Assembly (NCBI GenBank): GCA_905210485.1
Contig: CAJLXA010000019.1
Span: 1-32,758 of the forward strand
Source: an uncultured Eubacteriales bacterium
GTDB taxonomy: Bacteria > Bacillota > Clostridia > Oscillospirales > CAG-272
DNA: 32,758 nucleotides
Reading direction: 5' to 3'
Notes under the pieces: model-generated
Database searches by the model: none
What the model was told of the DNA's origin: nothing
Seen by the model: only the letters and a program-made list of their open reading frames with translations
Made by a program: the position numbers and the translations under genes
Shown: one piece after another, positions 1 to 7,961 of the stretch
Position numbering within the stretch: the first letter of the stretch is position 1
Layout of the letters: each line of letters opens with the position of its first letter

Positions 1-163
1 CACCGAAATCGAAGCAATACCCCTGCGGCAAACGCCTGAGAAAGAACGGGATATGGAACGGAGATGCTGAAAAAGGTGATAAACGGTGCATGACGGTCCG
101 TCATGGGGTCGAACGGTCGGATTTCCGATGGTCGCATAAGTCTGTTGCGGCGTGTGTCAACGC
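1..163. other. Window-edge stretch, no gene identified
   Basis: No reading frame here can be supported. One plus-strand frame stays open to about 264, but it runs through the strong hairpin at 164-196 and its translation looks non-coding. The stretch is rich in short inverted repeats: CATGACGG/CCGTCATG at 89-105, TCGGA/TCCGA near 116-127 and GTTG/CAAC just before the terminator. It may be the 3' part of a plus-strand transcript, a structured RNA or the tail of a gene, that began before the window. Confidence 0.3.
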
Positions 164-196
164 AAAAAAGCCGAGCCTGAATGGCTCGGCTTTTTT
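164..196. terminator. Bidirectional intrinsic terminator
   Basis: A perfect 14-bp stem (AAAAAAGCCGAGCC paired with its complement) closes a 5-nt loop and has A6 on one side and T6 on the other. It can end the minus-strand giant lipoprotein gene and any plus-strand transcript entering from the left edge. Confidence 0.9.
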
Positions 197-266
197 GACC
201 GAAACTTTGCAAAAATTTCCGCGGAATTTCCGCCGCGCGTTCAGACGCGGCGGAGAACCGTAAAAA

Positions 267-3200
267 TTATTGATTTACAAGATAACCTTTCGAAGCGGAA
301 AAGTAGGTAACCGAATAAACGAAATCGCTTTCCTCCATAGGCAAGAAGTTCAATGTCAGGAAGATATCTTCTATCTCATCGGAAGTAAACTCACCCTGCT
401 CAATCAGTTTATTCAAACACGCCTCAGCGGCCTTCAAAATTTCGTCGGCCTTGAAAGAAACGATACTGCCGTTATCTCTGAGCATTACCTTCTCTTCACT
501 ATGAAGATCTTCTTCGCTGAAGTCCAATGTATAATCGCGGAGATCACCGTTTTTAAGTTTAACGGTCACAGTGAACGTGTTCGTGAAATCAACATATTTG
601 CGGTCACGATAACCGATCTTCACGGTGCCGTTCACAGGGGTACCGGTATTTTCACCCTCTTCTATGAGTTCGGTCAGGTCTTCAAGGTCGATCGAACCGT
701 TCGCACCGTAAGGACTCGTCATTTGGCAACGATTGCACACGAACAGATTTTCATCGATCTGCTCCCAATGGTGACCGGTGGCGTCCATAGCCGCAGTGCC
801 GCTCTTGCGACATACGCAACAGAAATAGTTATAACTGCCGTTCTGCGTGCAGGTAGCCGGCGTCTCCGAAAGCCCTTCCATTGCTCCGCCGAAACGATTC
901 TCAAATTCAATGCAGTTAATATGACGGGGGTCTTCCTGCACACGACCGTTCACGGTTACCGTTTCCGTCCAATCGCAATAGCCGTCTTCGGTTGTACCGT
1001 GGGTGTATTCGCTTACCTGTATTTCTACCGTTACGCCTTCTCTGATTCTCGTATCGGTGACCTTCGAAAGATATTGCAGATGTGTACGTCCGTTCCCATC
1101 CGTGTACGGATTTCCGTTACTGTCATACAGCGGCAGATCGTGTTTATACTCTTCCACACGGTGTTCCGCATTGCCATGACCGTCGGAAGAGATATAGGTT
1201 GCTTTCACCATATACTGTGCGTCGCCCACATACGTGTATTCATATTCCTTGTACTCGGCCTTGCCGCAAATCGCGCAGCTATAGCCGTCGCGAGATTTAA
1301 TAACGCGACCGCTGCTGTCCTTGTCAACCTTCGTCCCAGATTCGTCGTTATGTCCTGTGCCGTTCGTATGTGCAAAGAGGATCAGACCGCCGTCTCCGGG
1401 CACGAGCCTATCCTTGGCAATATCTGCTTTCACCTTGCCGAATGCATAGTATTCGTTATGGTTATACGTGCAGGCATAGGTTGCGTCGGGATCTTCGGCA
1501 CTGAATTCATAATAAGAGAATCCGCATGCGGGGCAGGCATATCTCCGGCAAGCAATGTAGTCTTCAGCCGGATTGTGCGCTTGGCTGTCGTCCGATTCTT
1601 TCCAAAGTTTATCATACTGTTCTGACGTAATGTAATTACCGTCTTTGTCAACGTAAACCCAACCGGCGTCTTCTGTGATGTCACACTCAGAATCGGTTCT
1701 TATATAGCGGTCTTTTCCGCAATGGCACTGCATAACGGTAACCGTTCCGCCGCACTTTGAACCGTACTTCGTAAGGTCGATTACTTCGCGGGGATATTCG
1801 TGGTGATAACCCGCATCGTATTCAACCTCGGAAATGACTTTATGGCAATCGTTGCAGGTGGCCGTGACTTTGACAGCGCTGTCACTGCAACTGGTTGCGC
1901 CCGGTGTCACGAATTCGCCCGTGTAAGAGAGATTCCGATGACCGTTCATGTAGTATTGGGTGTACATTTTGCCGCAGTGTTTGCAAACATAATGTCTTTC
2001 ACCGATGCCTTCGCAACCCTCGGCACGGATAGCCGTGGATTCATCTTCCACGTATTCATGAAGCGAATCGACGCCGGTAACGTAACCATGGTTGTCGAAT
2101 GTGGGGATCACGGCGCGGCCGTTCTTCGTATCATAAAGGAATTCGTACGTACGGCTGCTCTTCTGCTCGTAATTCTCGCAACTCATAAGATACTGGTGAT
2201 CCATGTTGAAGTAGTTGAAATTCTTCATCGTGGACAGGATCTCAGCGGGTATTTCGGTTCTGACCCATGTACCGGTAGTCTCGTCGTACACTTCCATATA
2301 AGGATTCAGTTTTTCCGTATAGTCGACGACCTTCGAGACATACAGCCACAGAGCGCCGTTCTTCATGCAGTTTTCCTGAATAATCATAGGACCGCTGCCG
2401 AAGTTATAGGTAAGCGTATAGCCGGAGTAAAGGCGAGCGCGCTTATTGTTATACGGGAGCGTATAGAACGACTTCGTGTACTTCATGACAACGGCCAGCA
2501 GGTTGCCGTCATCGTCATAAACGAACTCAAGGTTCGGGTTGTTATCGTAAGCCTTGAACGTATCCTCGTCCAGAACGACATCTTCTTCCGTATAGGAGGG
2601 GATATCGCTGTAATCGCCCTGCGTCTTGTAGTCGCCGATCACGGAGAGCGTGAAGGACACACTGCCTTCGGCTTTGGGATTAATTTCGGAAAGATCGTCG
2701 ATCTTCACGGACAGGCTGATGAGTTTCAGTTTGCCGTTTTCATCGGTGGTGAAGGAGAATTTGCCGTATTTCTTCACGGAATCCAGAATGCTCTCCACCA
2801 TCTCGCGGATCGCTTCTCTCTGTTGTTCGAGATCTTCTGCCGGCGTGAGGTCTGTATCGGTATCGCCGGAAACATCGGTGTCGCCGGAGGGCTGATCAGT
2901 GATGTCATAATCGGGTTCTTCAGAACCGCCGGACATCGAAAGCAGGCGGGCAATCAGATCGTAAACATTGGTCTCGCCGGCCATGTCAAAATAGCCTTCG
3001 ATCATCGTCTTGAACTGTGCTCTTTCTTCATCGGTAATCTGTGCGTCCGGCTTCTTGAGGACAAAGGACGCAAACGTCATATCCTTCATGGATTTGAGCA
3101 TAGCGGCGATATCCGGCGTCTCGTCACCTTCCGCCGCGCCGGGGATCATAGCGATAAGATCGTTCAGCGTCGCTCCGTCATCGCCGGTAATCTCTTTGGC

Positions 3201-6200
3201 AATGGCGTCGCCGGCGGCAAAGAGATCGTCAATATCAAGGCCGCGTGCTTTCAGCCAGTTGATAAAGTCGCCGACCGTGCCGGTTGCAAGCGTGACAACT
3301 TCTGTGCGGAGCAGATCGAATTCGCCCTCTCCGTAAAGTTTGTCATACATAGCGGAAATGGTTTCGCAGGCGAGGAGTTCTTTCAATGCGTCGGTGGACA
3401 GCGTGAACACATAGTCGCTGCCGTCTCTCTGCATGGTAAAGAGCGCCTTCACAGCCGCCGCCATCTTCTTATCTGTAGCGGCGCCGTTGGTTTCTTCCAC
3501 CTTGATGAGGATAGGAAGGAAATTCTTTTCCAACATTCTCAGCGTATCAACGACCATCGTGCCCGGATTTTCCATGGGCAGATGCATGCTGTCATAGACA
3601 TAGGAGAACGGCATGGTGATGTAGTAGGTGGTGTTCATGTCATCATATTTGCTGTAATTCATGTTTTTCATGAAGTCAGCGCCGGACAGTTCTACATACA
3701 CCGTGGAGTCTTTAATGATAGCGCGGATCTTGAGGTTTGCCTTGGTGGCGCCGTACGTCATGCGCATAACGCCGCTGCCGTAGCCGATAAGGCCGCCCTC
3801 TTCGTCAAAGTCGAGGTACAGTTCGCCGAAACTGAGTTCCTGCGTCATTGTAGCGGTAGTGCTGGTACTGTAGTCATACTGAGGCATGCTCATCTTCATA
3901 TTGCGGAGAACAATGCCGAATTTCTGTGCGGACACGCTCCGATAGCAGTTCGTGAAGAATCCGGATTTCAGGAAAGAAATGCCACAACGCGTGCAGTTGA
4001 AATCGCCCGTATGGCCGAGGGCAGCCGTATAATTGCTCTTTTCTTCACGGCCGCAGACAGAGCATTTCTTCAGCGTATAGCCTGCGGTTTCGCAGGTGGC
4101 CGCTACCGTGCTCTCTTCGTAGTTATGCGTGCAACCCTTGCCGCAAACGGTGCAGACGCCGTCGACAAGATTGTGCGCGCCGGTCGCTTCGGCGAGGACT
4201 TTGCCGCAAACGGTACAAACAACCGATTCGCCGCAGGTCGGTTCGTCGATATTCTTGGTATGAGACGCGGGAACCACATCCGCGTTATAGGTCACGGAGC
4301 AGTTCTTGCAGGTATAGGTGGTGTAACCGTCGGTCGTGCAGGTGGCGGCAACAACGGTCTTCGTATAGTCGTGGCCGGTCGCGGGAACAAAGCTGTCGAC
4401 CAGCACGGTGTGACAGGTATTGCAGGTATGCGTGGTATAGCCGTCCTTAAGGCAGGTTGCGGGCGTTACCACATCGGTATATACGTGTGCCTGCTGGGGA
4501 ATGACTTCGGTATGGCTTTCATGGCATGTTTTGCAGGCGACCGTGACGGAACCGGCGGCAGTACAGGTTGCGGGAACCTTGCTGTCCGTCACTTCCTCAT
4601 ACTTATGACCCTTTGCGGGTACTTTCGCTTCATAATGCTCGCTGCAACCGTCATTCTGGCAATCATAAACGTCTTTGCCGGCAGTCGTACAGGTGGCGGC
4701 AACGGAGTTTACCGTATCTTTCGCGAAATCGTGGCCGGTCGCAGGCATGAAGTCTTCAATCGTTACGTCGCCGCAACGGAGACAGGTCTTCAGCGTATAG
4801 CCGTCGGTCGTGCAGGATTGCAGGAACGTTACGATGCCGCGATTATTGAAACCGTAGTCATGGCCGAACGCCTGGCATCTCTGTTCGACGGTCAGACGGG
4901 TTACCGTATAGTACGAGAAATGCGTCACGGTGAATACGGCATAGCCGTTGCCGTTTGCGTCTTCCTGATAGATGGCGCGGATCGGTTTCTGCGCAACGCC
5001 GTCTTCCGTAATATAATAGATAGCGATATTATCAGGGTCTTCATCTTCGCCGAGCGTGTACGGGATTTTGACCGTCACTTGGCCGTCGAATTCATGGACA
5101 TCGCCGCTCGCTTTCGCCATCGTGAACTCATACACGGTGGAGTCCTGCGGAATATCCTCGGGAAGTTGGATCAATCCTGTCTTGTTTTCCGCGCCGAGCG
5201 TAAGATTTTCGTCACCGAGGCCGGCCTGGCTTGCGTCGATGGTGGCCTGGTCGAGTTTGATGGCGCCTTTCTTGGCATCATCGGCGGAAACGGTGGCGGA
5301 ATTGCCGCTGTATTCCGTCTGCTGTGCGGTACAGCCGTCGTTCTGACAGGTATAGGTTTTCACCGTGCCGTTATCCACGCCGGCGTCCCATGCATGGGCG
5401 GTCGTGTCGCTGAAATGCGTCACATAGTGCTCCGTGCATCCCTCTTTCTGGCAGGTATAGGTCTTGTCGCCCTCTTCCTGACAGGTAGCGGCTTTCGTAA
5501 CCACGCCTTTATAACTGTGGATTACGACAGTCTCGGTCTTAACGGCGCCTTCACAGCCTTCGTTGTCGCAGGTTGCGTTATAGGTGCGGGTATATTTGCA
5601 GGTTTCGCCGGGGATCAGCACATCGGCGCCCGTTTTCACCCATTCGGAGGTGATGTTGTGGCCGGTCGCATGCTCCTCGATAACCGTATAGGTATCGTTG
5701 CAGTGCGAGCAGGTATAGGTTTTCGTCTGGTCCTGCGTGCAGGTGAGAGCGGTTTCGTCCGTTACCTGATAATCGTGACCGAGAGCCTGAACGGTATGGT
5801 TACAGCCTTCACGCGTACAGGTCTGACCTTCGGTACAGGTGGGATCCGCCGCATACAGGTGGCCGAGTTTACGGACGGTAACGTTCGTTACCTGTACCGT
5901 GCCCTTGTCATCCTTATACATCTTGTGGCAGGTCTCGCAGGTGTAATATTCGATATTGCCGTCAACCGCACAGGTTGCCGCCTTGGCTTCGGTCTTTTTC
6001 AGTGTATGGCCCGTAGCATGAGCCACAACCGCGCCGCAAACGGTACATGTCTGGTCTTCGGTTTCGGTGGCAGGAGTGCCGCCGACGTGCGCAACCGTTG
6101 CCGAGTAGGCGTCGCAGTTTACGCATTTGCGTGCGTGGCCGCCGTCAACGGCATAGTATTCGTTGCCGTATATGTGGTCAAGCGCGGCGGTAGCCTCAAC

Positions 6201-6491
6201 GTTTTCATTGTTACATACCGTGCAGAAACGGTGGCGTTCGCCTGCCGTACTGCAGGTGGCGGCGGTCTTTATCGACCATTCGCCGTAATTGTGGTCAAGG
6301 ACAGCGATTGTATCGGTTTCCTTTTCGCCACATTTTGTGCAGGTGCGTACACGGGTACCGGTGGCGGTACAGGTGGCCGCGGTTTCGGTTGTCCACTCAC
6401 CGTATGTATGCTCTTTGCATTTACCGTTGCAGGAAGCGGCGCAAAGAAGGACGCATACGAGAGTGAGCAGAAGAAGCGGGATCTTTTTCAT
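267..6491 (-). CDS. Giant cysteine-repeat lipoprotein (2,074 aa)
   Basis: This is a predicted extracytoplasmic lipoprotein of unknown function. The start at 6491 is chosen because AAGGAGAG lies just upstream and the translation opens with MKK, a hydrophobic stretch and a lipobox-like CAASC with Cys21 as the lipidation site. Residues ~22-400 and ~540-835 are arrays of ~35-50-residue repeats built on GHxY, ATCTxxG and TCxxCG, giving about two dozen CxxC pairs in the whole protein. Between the arrays (~400-540) is a beta-rich module ending in THFSYYTV, a motif common in surface proteins of gut Firmicutes. Residues ~840-1320 form a large cysteine-poor region with an acidic Asp/Gly/Thr linker near ~1190-1220. 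Cysteine pairs return at ~1490-1930. The CxxC knuckles could bind metal or form disulfides. It is monocistronic, with a terminator at 164-196. Confidence 0.85.
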   Translation of the reverse strand: MKKIPLLLLTLVCVLLCAASCNGKCKEHTYGEWTTETAATCTATGTRVRTCTKCGEKETDTIAVLDHNYGEWSIKTAATCSTAGERHRFCTVCNNENVEATAALDHIYGNEYYAVDGGHARKCVNCDAYSATVAHVGGTPATETEDQTCTVCGAVVAHATGHTLKKTEAKAATCAVDGNIEYYTCETCHKMYKDDKGTVQVTNVTVRKLGHLYAADPTCTEGQTCTREGCNHTVQALGHDYQVTDETALTCTQDQTKTYTCSHCNDTYTVIEEHATGHNITSEWVKTGADVLIPGETCKYTRTYNATCDNEGCEGAVKTETVVIHSYKGVVTKAATCQEEGDKTYTCQKEGCTEHYVTHFSDTTAHAWDAGVDNGTVKTYTCQNDGCTAQQTEYSGNSATVSADDAKKGAIKLDQATIDASQAGLGDENLTLGAENKTGLIQLPEDIPQDSTVYEFTMAKASGDVHEFDGQVTVKIPYTLGEDEDPDNIAIYYITEDGVAQKPIRAIYQEDANGNGYAVFTVTHFSYYTVTRLTVEQRCQAFGHDYGFNNRGIVTFLQSCTTDGYTLKTCLRCGDVTIEDFMPATGHDFAKDTVNSVAATCTTAGKDVYDCQNDGCSEHYEAKVPAKGHKYEEVTDSKVPATCTAAGSVTVACKTCHESHTEVIPQQAHVYTDVVTPATCLKDGYTTHTCNTCHTVLVDSFVPATGHDYTKTVVAATCTTDGYTTYTCKNCSVTYNADVVPASHTKNIDEPTCGESVVCTVCGKVLAEATGAHNLVDGVCTVCGKGCTHNYEESTVAATCETAGYTLKKCSVCGREEKSNYTAALGHTGDFNCTRCGISFLKSGFFTNCYRSVSAQKFGIVLRNMKMSMPQYDYSTSTTATMTQELSFGELYLDFDEEGGLIGYGSGVMRMTYGATKANLKIRAIIKDSTVYVELSGADFMKNMNYSKYDDMNTTYYITMPFSYVYDSMHLPMENPGTMVVDTLRMLEKNFLPILIKVEETNGAATDKKMAAAVKALFTMQRDGSDYVFTLSTDALKELLACETISAMYDKLYGEGEFDLLRTEVVTLATGTVGDFINWLKARGLDIDDLFAAGDAIAKEITGDDGATLNDLIAMIPGAAEGDETPDIAAMLKSMKDMTFASFVLKKPDAQITDEERAQFKTMIEGYFDMAGETNVYDLIARLLSMSGGSEEPDYDITDQPSGDTDVSGDTDTDLTPAEDLEQQREAIREMVESILDSVKKYGKFSFTTDENGKLKLISLSVKIDDLSEINPKAEGSVSFTLSVIGDYKTQGDYSDIPSYTEEDVVLDEDTFKAYDNNPNLEFVYDDDGNLLAVVMKYTKSFYTLPYNNKRARLYSGYTLTYNFGSGPMIIQENCMKNGALWLYVSKVVDYTEKLNPYMEVYDETTGTWVRTEIPAEILSTMKNFNYFNMDHQYLMSCENYEQKSSRTYEFLYDTKNGRAVIPTFDNHGYVTGVDSLHEYVEDESTAIRAEGCEGIGERHYVCKHCGKMYTQYYMNGHRNLSYTGEFVTPGATSCSDSAVKVTATCNDCHKVISEVEYDAGYHHEYPREVIDLTKYGSKCGGTVTVMQCHCGKDRYIRTDSECDITEDAGWVYVDKDGNYITSEQYDKLWKESDDSQAHNPAEDYIACRRYACPACGFSYYEFSAEDPDATYACTYNHNEYYAFGKVKADIAKDRLVPGDGGLILFAHTNGTGHNDESGTKVDKDSSGRVIKSRDGYSCAICGKAEYKEYEYTYVGDAQYMVKATYISSDGHGNAEHRVEEYKHDLPLYDSNGNPYTDGNGRTHLQYLSKVTDTRIREGVTVEIQVSEYTHGTTEDGYCDWTETVTVNGRVQEDPRHINCIEFENRFGGAMEGLSETPATCTQNGSYNYFCCVCRKSGTAAMDATGHHWEQIDENLFVCNRCQMTSPYGANGSIDLEDLTELIEEGENTGTPVNGTVKIGYRDRKYVDFTNTFTVTVKLKNGDLRDYTLDFSEEDLHSEEKVMLRDNGSIVSFKADEILKAAEACLNKLIEQGEFTSDEIEDIFLTLNFLPMEESDFVYSVTYFSASKGYLVNQ

Positions 6492-6734
6492 TTCAGCTCT
6501 CTCCTTAAAAAATAATATTAATAATGAAAACAAAACGAGAAAAGGGTCAGCGGGTATATGCCGATCAAATTCTTGAAAACTATCTATATAAATCTATGCG
6601 CCATGCGCATAAGGTTGCAGAAAAACCGTCGGTTTCTTTCCGATTTTTCCCATTTTCACGAAAAAGGGCGCGCAAAAGCGCGTTGTTTCGGTAAAAACAA
6701 CGCAAAAACCGGAACGCCGGAAACCTGTATACAG
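6492..6734 (-). promoter_or_regulatory. Hairpin-dense leader of the giant lipoprotein gene
   Basis: No protein gene is visible. Read leftward on the minus strand, it holds in order: CCGG/CCGG followed by T5 (~6709-6720); a 9-bp stem GCGTTGTTT/AAACAACGC (6680-6703); an overlapping stem CGCGC/GCGCG (6669-6682) followed by CCTTTTT; a GAAAAATCG/CGGTTTTTC stem (~6619-6648); and ATGCGC/GCGCAT (6596-6610). The second and third stems share 3 bases and cannot both form, an antiterminator/terminator-like arrangement. I could not find a convincing promoter closer to the gene, so the leader may be read from the promoter at 6937-6965 or from a weak unseen one. Confidence 0.4.
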
Positions 6735-6930
6735 CAAAAAGGGAGGCGCAAGGTACTCCCGGCAAGCGACGGACAAACTGCGCGCTGTCGGGAAAACGCG
6801 GTAAACGCATTTGGGTACGATACCCTATTGTCATTTGCGGAGAAAGGCGCCTTGCGTTACAAAAGCGGGCATATCGGCGACGGGCGCAAAAGTCCGACGC
6901 TTGTCCGCATTGATTTCGCAAAAACCCTAT
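6735..6930 (-). ncRNA. Candidate structured small RNA (~195 nt)
   Basis: A transcript is predicted from a strong promoter (TTGACA-17-TAAAAT) to an intrinsic terminator (GGGAG/CTCCC, plus-strand 6741-6760, then T5 on the minus strand). Nested inverted repeats give a rod. Plus-strand AAGCGACGGAC (6764-6774) pairs with GTCCGACGCTT (6892-6902) with one mismatch. TGCGC (6779-6783) pairs with GCGCA (6884-6888), and GTCG (6787-6790) with CGAC (6878-6881). GTAAACGC (6801-6808) pairs with GCGTTAC (6854-6860) with one bulge. Inside are a GGGTA/TACCC hairpin (6813-6825) and the palindrome AAGGCGCCTT (6844-6853). Size and shape recall 6S RNA, but I see no diagnostic family sequence, so the class is open. 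Confidence 0.5.
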
Positions 6931-6936
6931 GTCATG

Positions 6937-6965
6937 ATTTTAACACTTCCTACAGAATTTGTCAA
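6937..6965 (-). promoter_or_regulatory. Promoter of the candidate small RNA
   Basis: On the minus strand, TTGACA (6960-6965), a 17-bp spacer and TAAAAT (6937-6942). It lies just beyond the terminator of the upstream ECF gene, so it opens a separate transcription unit. Confidence 0.75.
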
Positions 6966-7055
6966 CTGCCTTTTAAATATCTTATGAACAATATACGACA
7001 GTTTTTGCCGGCGTTTTCCGGCCTTATTCCGACGGCAAAACCGCCGTATCCGGCA

Positions 7056-7097
7056 CCGCAAAAAAGAAAAAACCGAATCGGTGAAAACCGATTCGGT
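7056..7097 (-). terminator. Terminator of the ECF S-component gene
   Basis: The stem ACCGAATCGG/CCGATTCGGT at 7072-7097 is followed on the minus strand by TTTTTTCTTTTTT. It lies about 180 bp past the stop codon of the gene at 7274-7864, which leaves a long 3' untranslated stretch. Confidence 0.8.
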
Positions 7098-7117
7098 CGA
7101 TACCGTCCCGTATTATT

Positions 7118-7133
7118 GTAAACAATGATTTAC
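7118..7133. repeat. 16-bp palindrome, copy 1 (GTAAAC-AATG-ATTTAC)
   Basis: A copy of the dispersed GTAAAYNNNNRTTTAC element with one C/T difference between arms. It lies in the 3' untranslated stretch between the ECF gene and its terminator. Flanking bases extend it to TGTAAAC/ATTTACA. Confidence 0.6.
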
Positions 7134-7273
7134 ATTGTAAGCGATAAAGTTTTTCCGAAAAAGCAGGGTCGCAGAGGCAGCCGATCTCCGGCAGTCGCGC
7201 GAAAGACGGTGCTTTCCCTTCAAGGCGTACCGCGCGAACCCACGCGAACGCCGTCGTAAAATTTTTCCGTATA

Positions 7274-7864
7274 TTACGCGGCGCGTCCCTGACGGATATA
7301 CCGATTGAATACGCGATCAAGATGGACGCCGTAGCAAAGCACCATACCGAGAACGGCGCCGACAAGAGCCTGCGCAATCTGATACGGCAGTTTCAGCCAT
7401 GCGTATTCGGGTGTGGAATAGATAAAAGCGCGGCCGAGCGAATAGCCGACGACCATGATGACCGCTCCGACGGTTACGCCGAGCGCCGAAATCAGAATAC
7501 TGCATTTATACGGTGTGAAAAACCGTTTTTTCGCCGTATCCGTCGCCACGTCGCTTTCCGTGGCATAGGCAATCCGCCGCGACCACATCGCAAATAGCGA
7601 GATCACAACTGCCTGCACACCGTGCGTGACGAGAGAAACAAACATCGGCGTCGGATAGAAAAACAGGTCGCCGAGGAACGCGCCGACGCCGCCGATCAGG
7701 AAAGCGGACACGGGATCGAACAGGAGCGCGGCCGTGCAGATAATGATGTCATTCATATACAGATGCCCGCCCGGCACAGGAATACCGAACGAACTCATAA
7801 CGATGTTCAAAGCCATAAAAACGGCGGCAAGCGTCAGCCGCCTTGTAGATGTGCGTACATTCAT
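7274..7864 (-). CDS. ECF transporter S component (possible vitamin B6 transporter)
   Basis: A 196-residue integral membrane protein with about six hydrophobic segments, typical of the substrate-binding S subunit of energy-coupling-factor vitamin importers. The N-terminal TRRLTLAAVFMAL and the Asn/Asp pair in HLYMNDIII fit the family. S components work with a shared ECF-T/ATPase module, which is not in this window. The substrate cannot be read from the sequence. The divergent neighbour is a MocR/PdxR-type PLP-domain regulator, and such regulators control B6 synthesis and uptake genes (PdxU-type S components), so pyridoxine or a related B6 vitamer is the best inference. The start at 7864 is preceded by AGAGGT. 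Confidence 0.8.
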   Translation of the reverse strand: MNVRTSTRRLTLAAVFMALNIVMSSFGIPVPGGHLYMNDIIICTAALLFDPVSAFLIGGVGAFLGDLFFYPTPMFVSLVTHGVQAVVISLFAMWSRRIAYATESDVATDTAKKRFFTPYKCSILISALGVTVGAVIMVVGYSLGRAFIYSTPEYAWLKLPYQIAQALVGAVLGMVLCYGVHLDRVFNRYIRQGRAA

Positions 7865-7878
7865 GATAAAAATACCTC

Positions 7879-7928
7879 TTGACTTTTTGTTACGGTATCA
7901 GTATAATCTATTTTTGATAGTATGTAAA
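7879..7928. promoter_or_regulatory. Interlocking divergent promoters, ECF gene / MocR gene
   Basis: Plus strand: TTGACT (7879-7884), 17 bp, TATAAT (7902-7907), reading toward the MocR gene. Minus strand: TTTACA (7923-7928), 17 bp, TATACT (7900-7905), reading toward the ECF gene. The two -10 boxes overlap, so only one polymerase can sit there at a time. TATCA (7896-7900) and TGATA (near 7915-7919) form an inverted repeat over both -10 boxes, a possible regulator site. Confidence 0.7.
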
Positions 7929-7961
7929 TTATCAGAAAAGGAATATTTTATATAACCAGTT

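Noticed and set aside
270..6576. Long plus-strand open frames of up to 1,571 codons opposite the giant lipoprotein gene
   Set aside because: They lack ribosome binding sites and family motifs and exist because the repeat-rich, GC-biased third positions of the real minus-strand gene leave the opposite strand open.
6558..7121. Plus-strand frame of 187 codons in the hairpin-rich region
   Set aside because: The translation is not protein-like, there is no ribosome binding site, and it runs through the terminator at 7056-7097 and the small-RNA structure.
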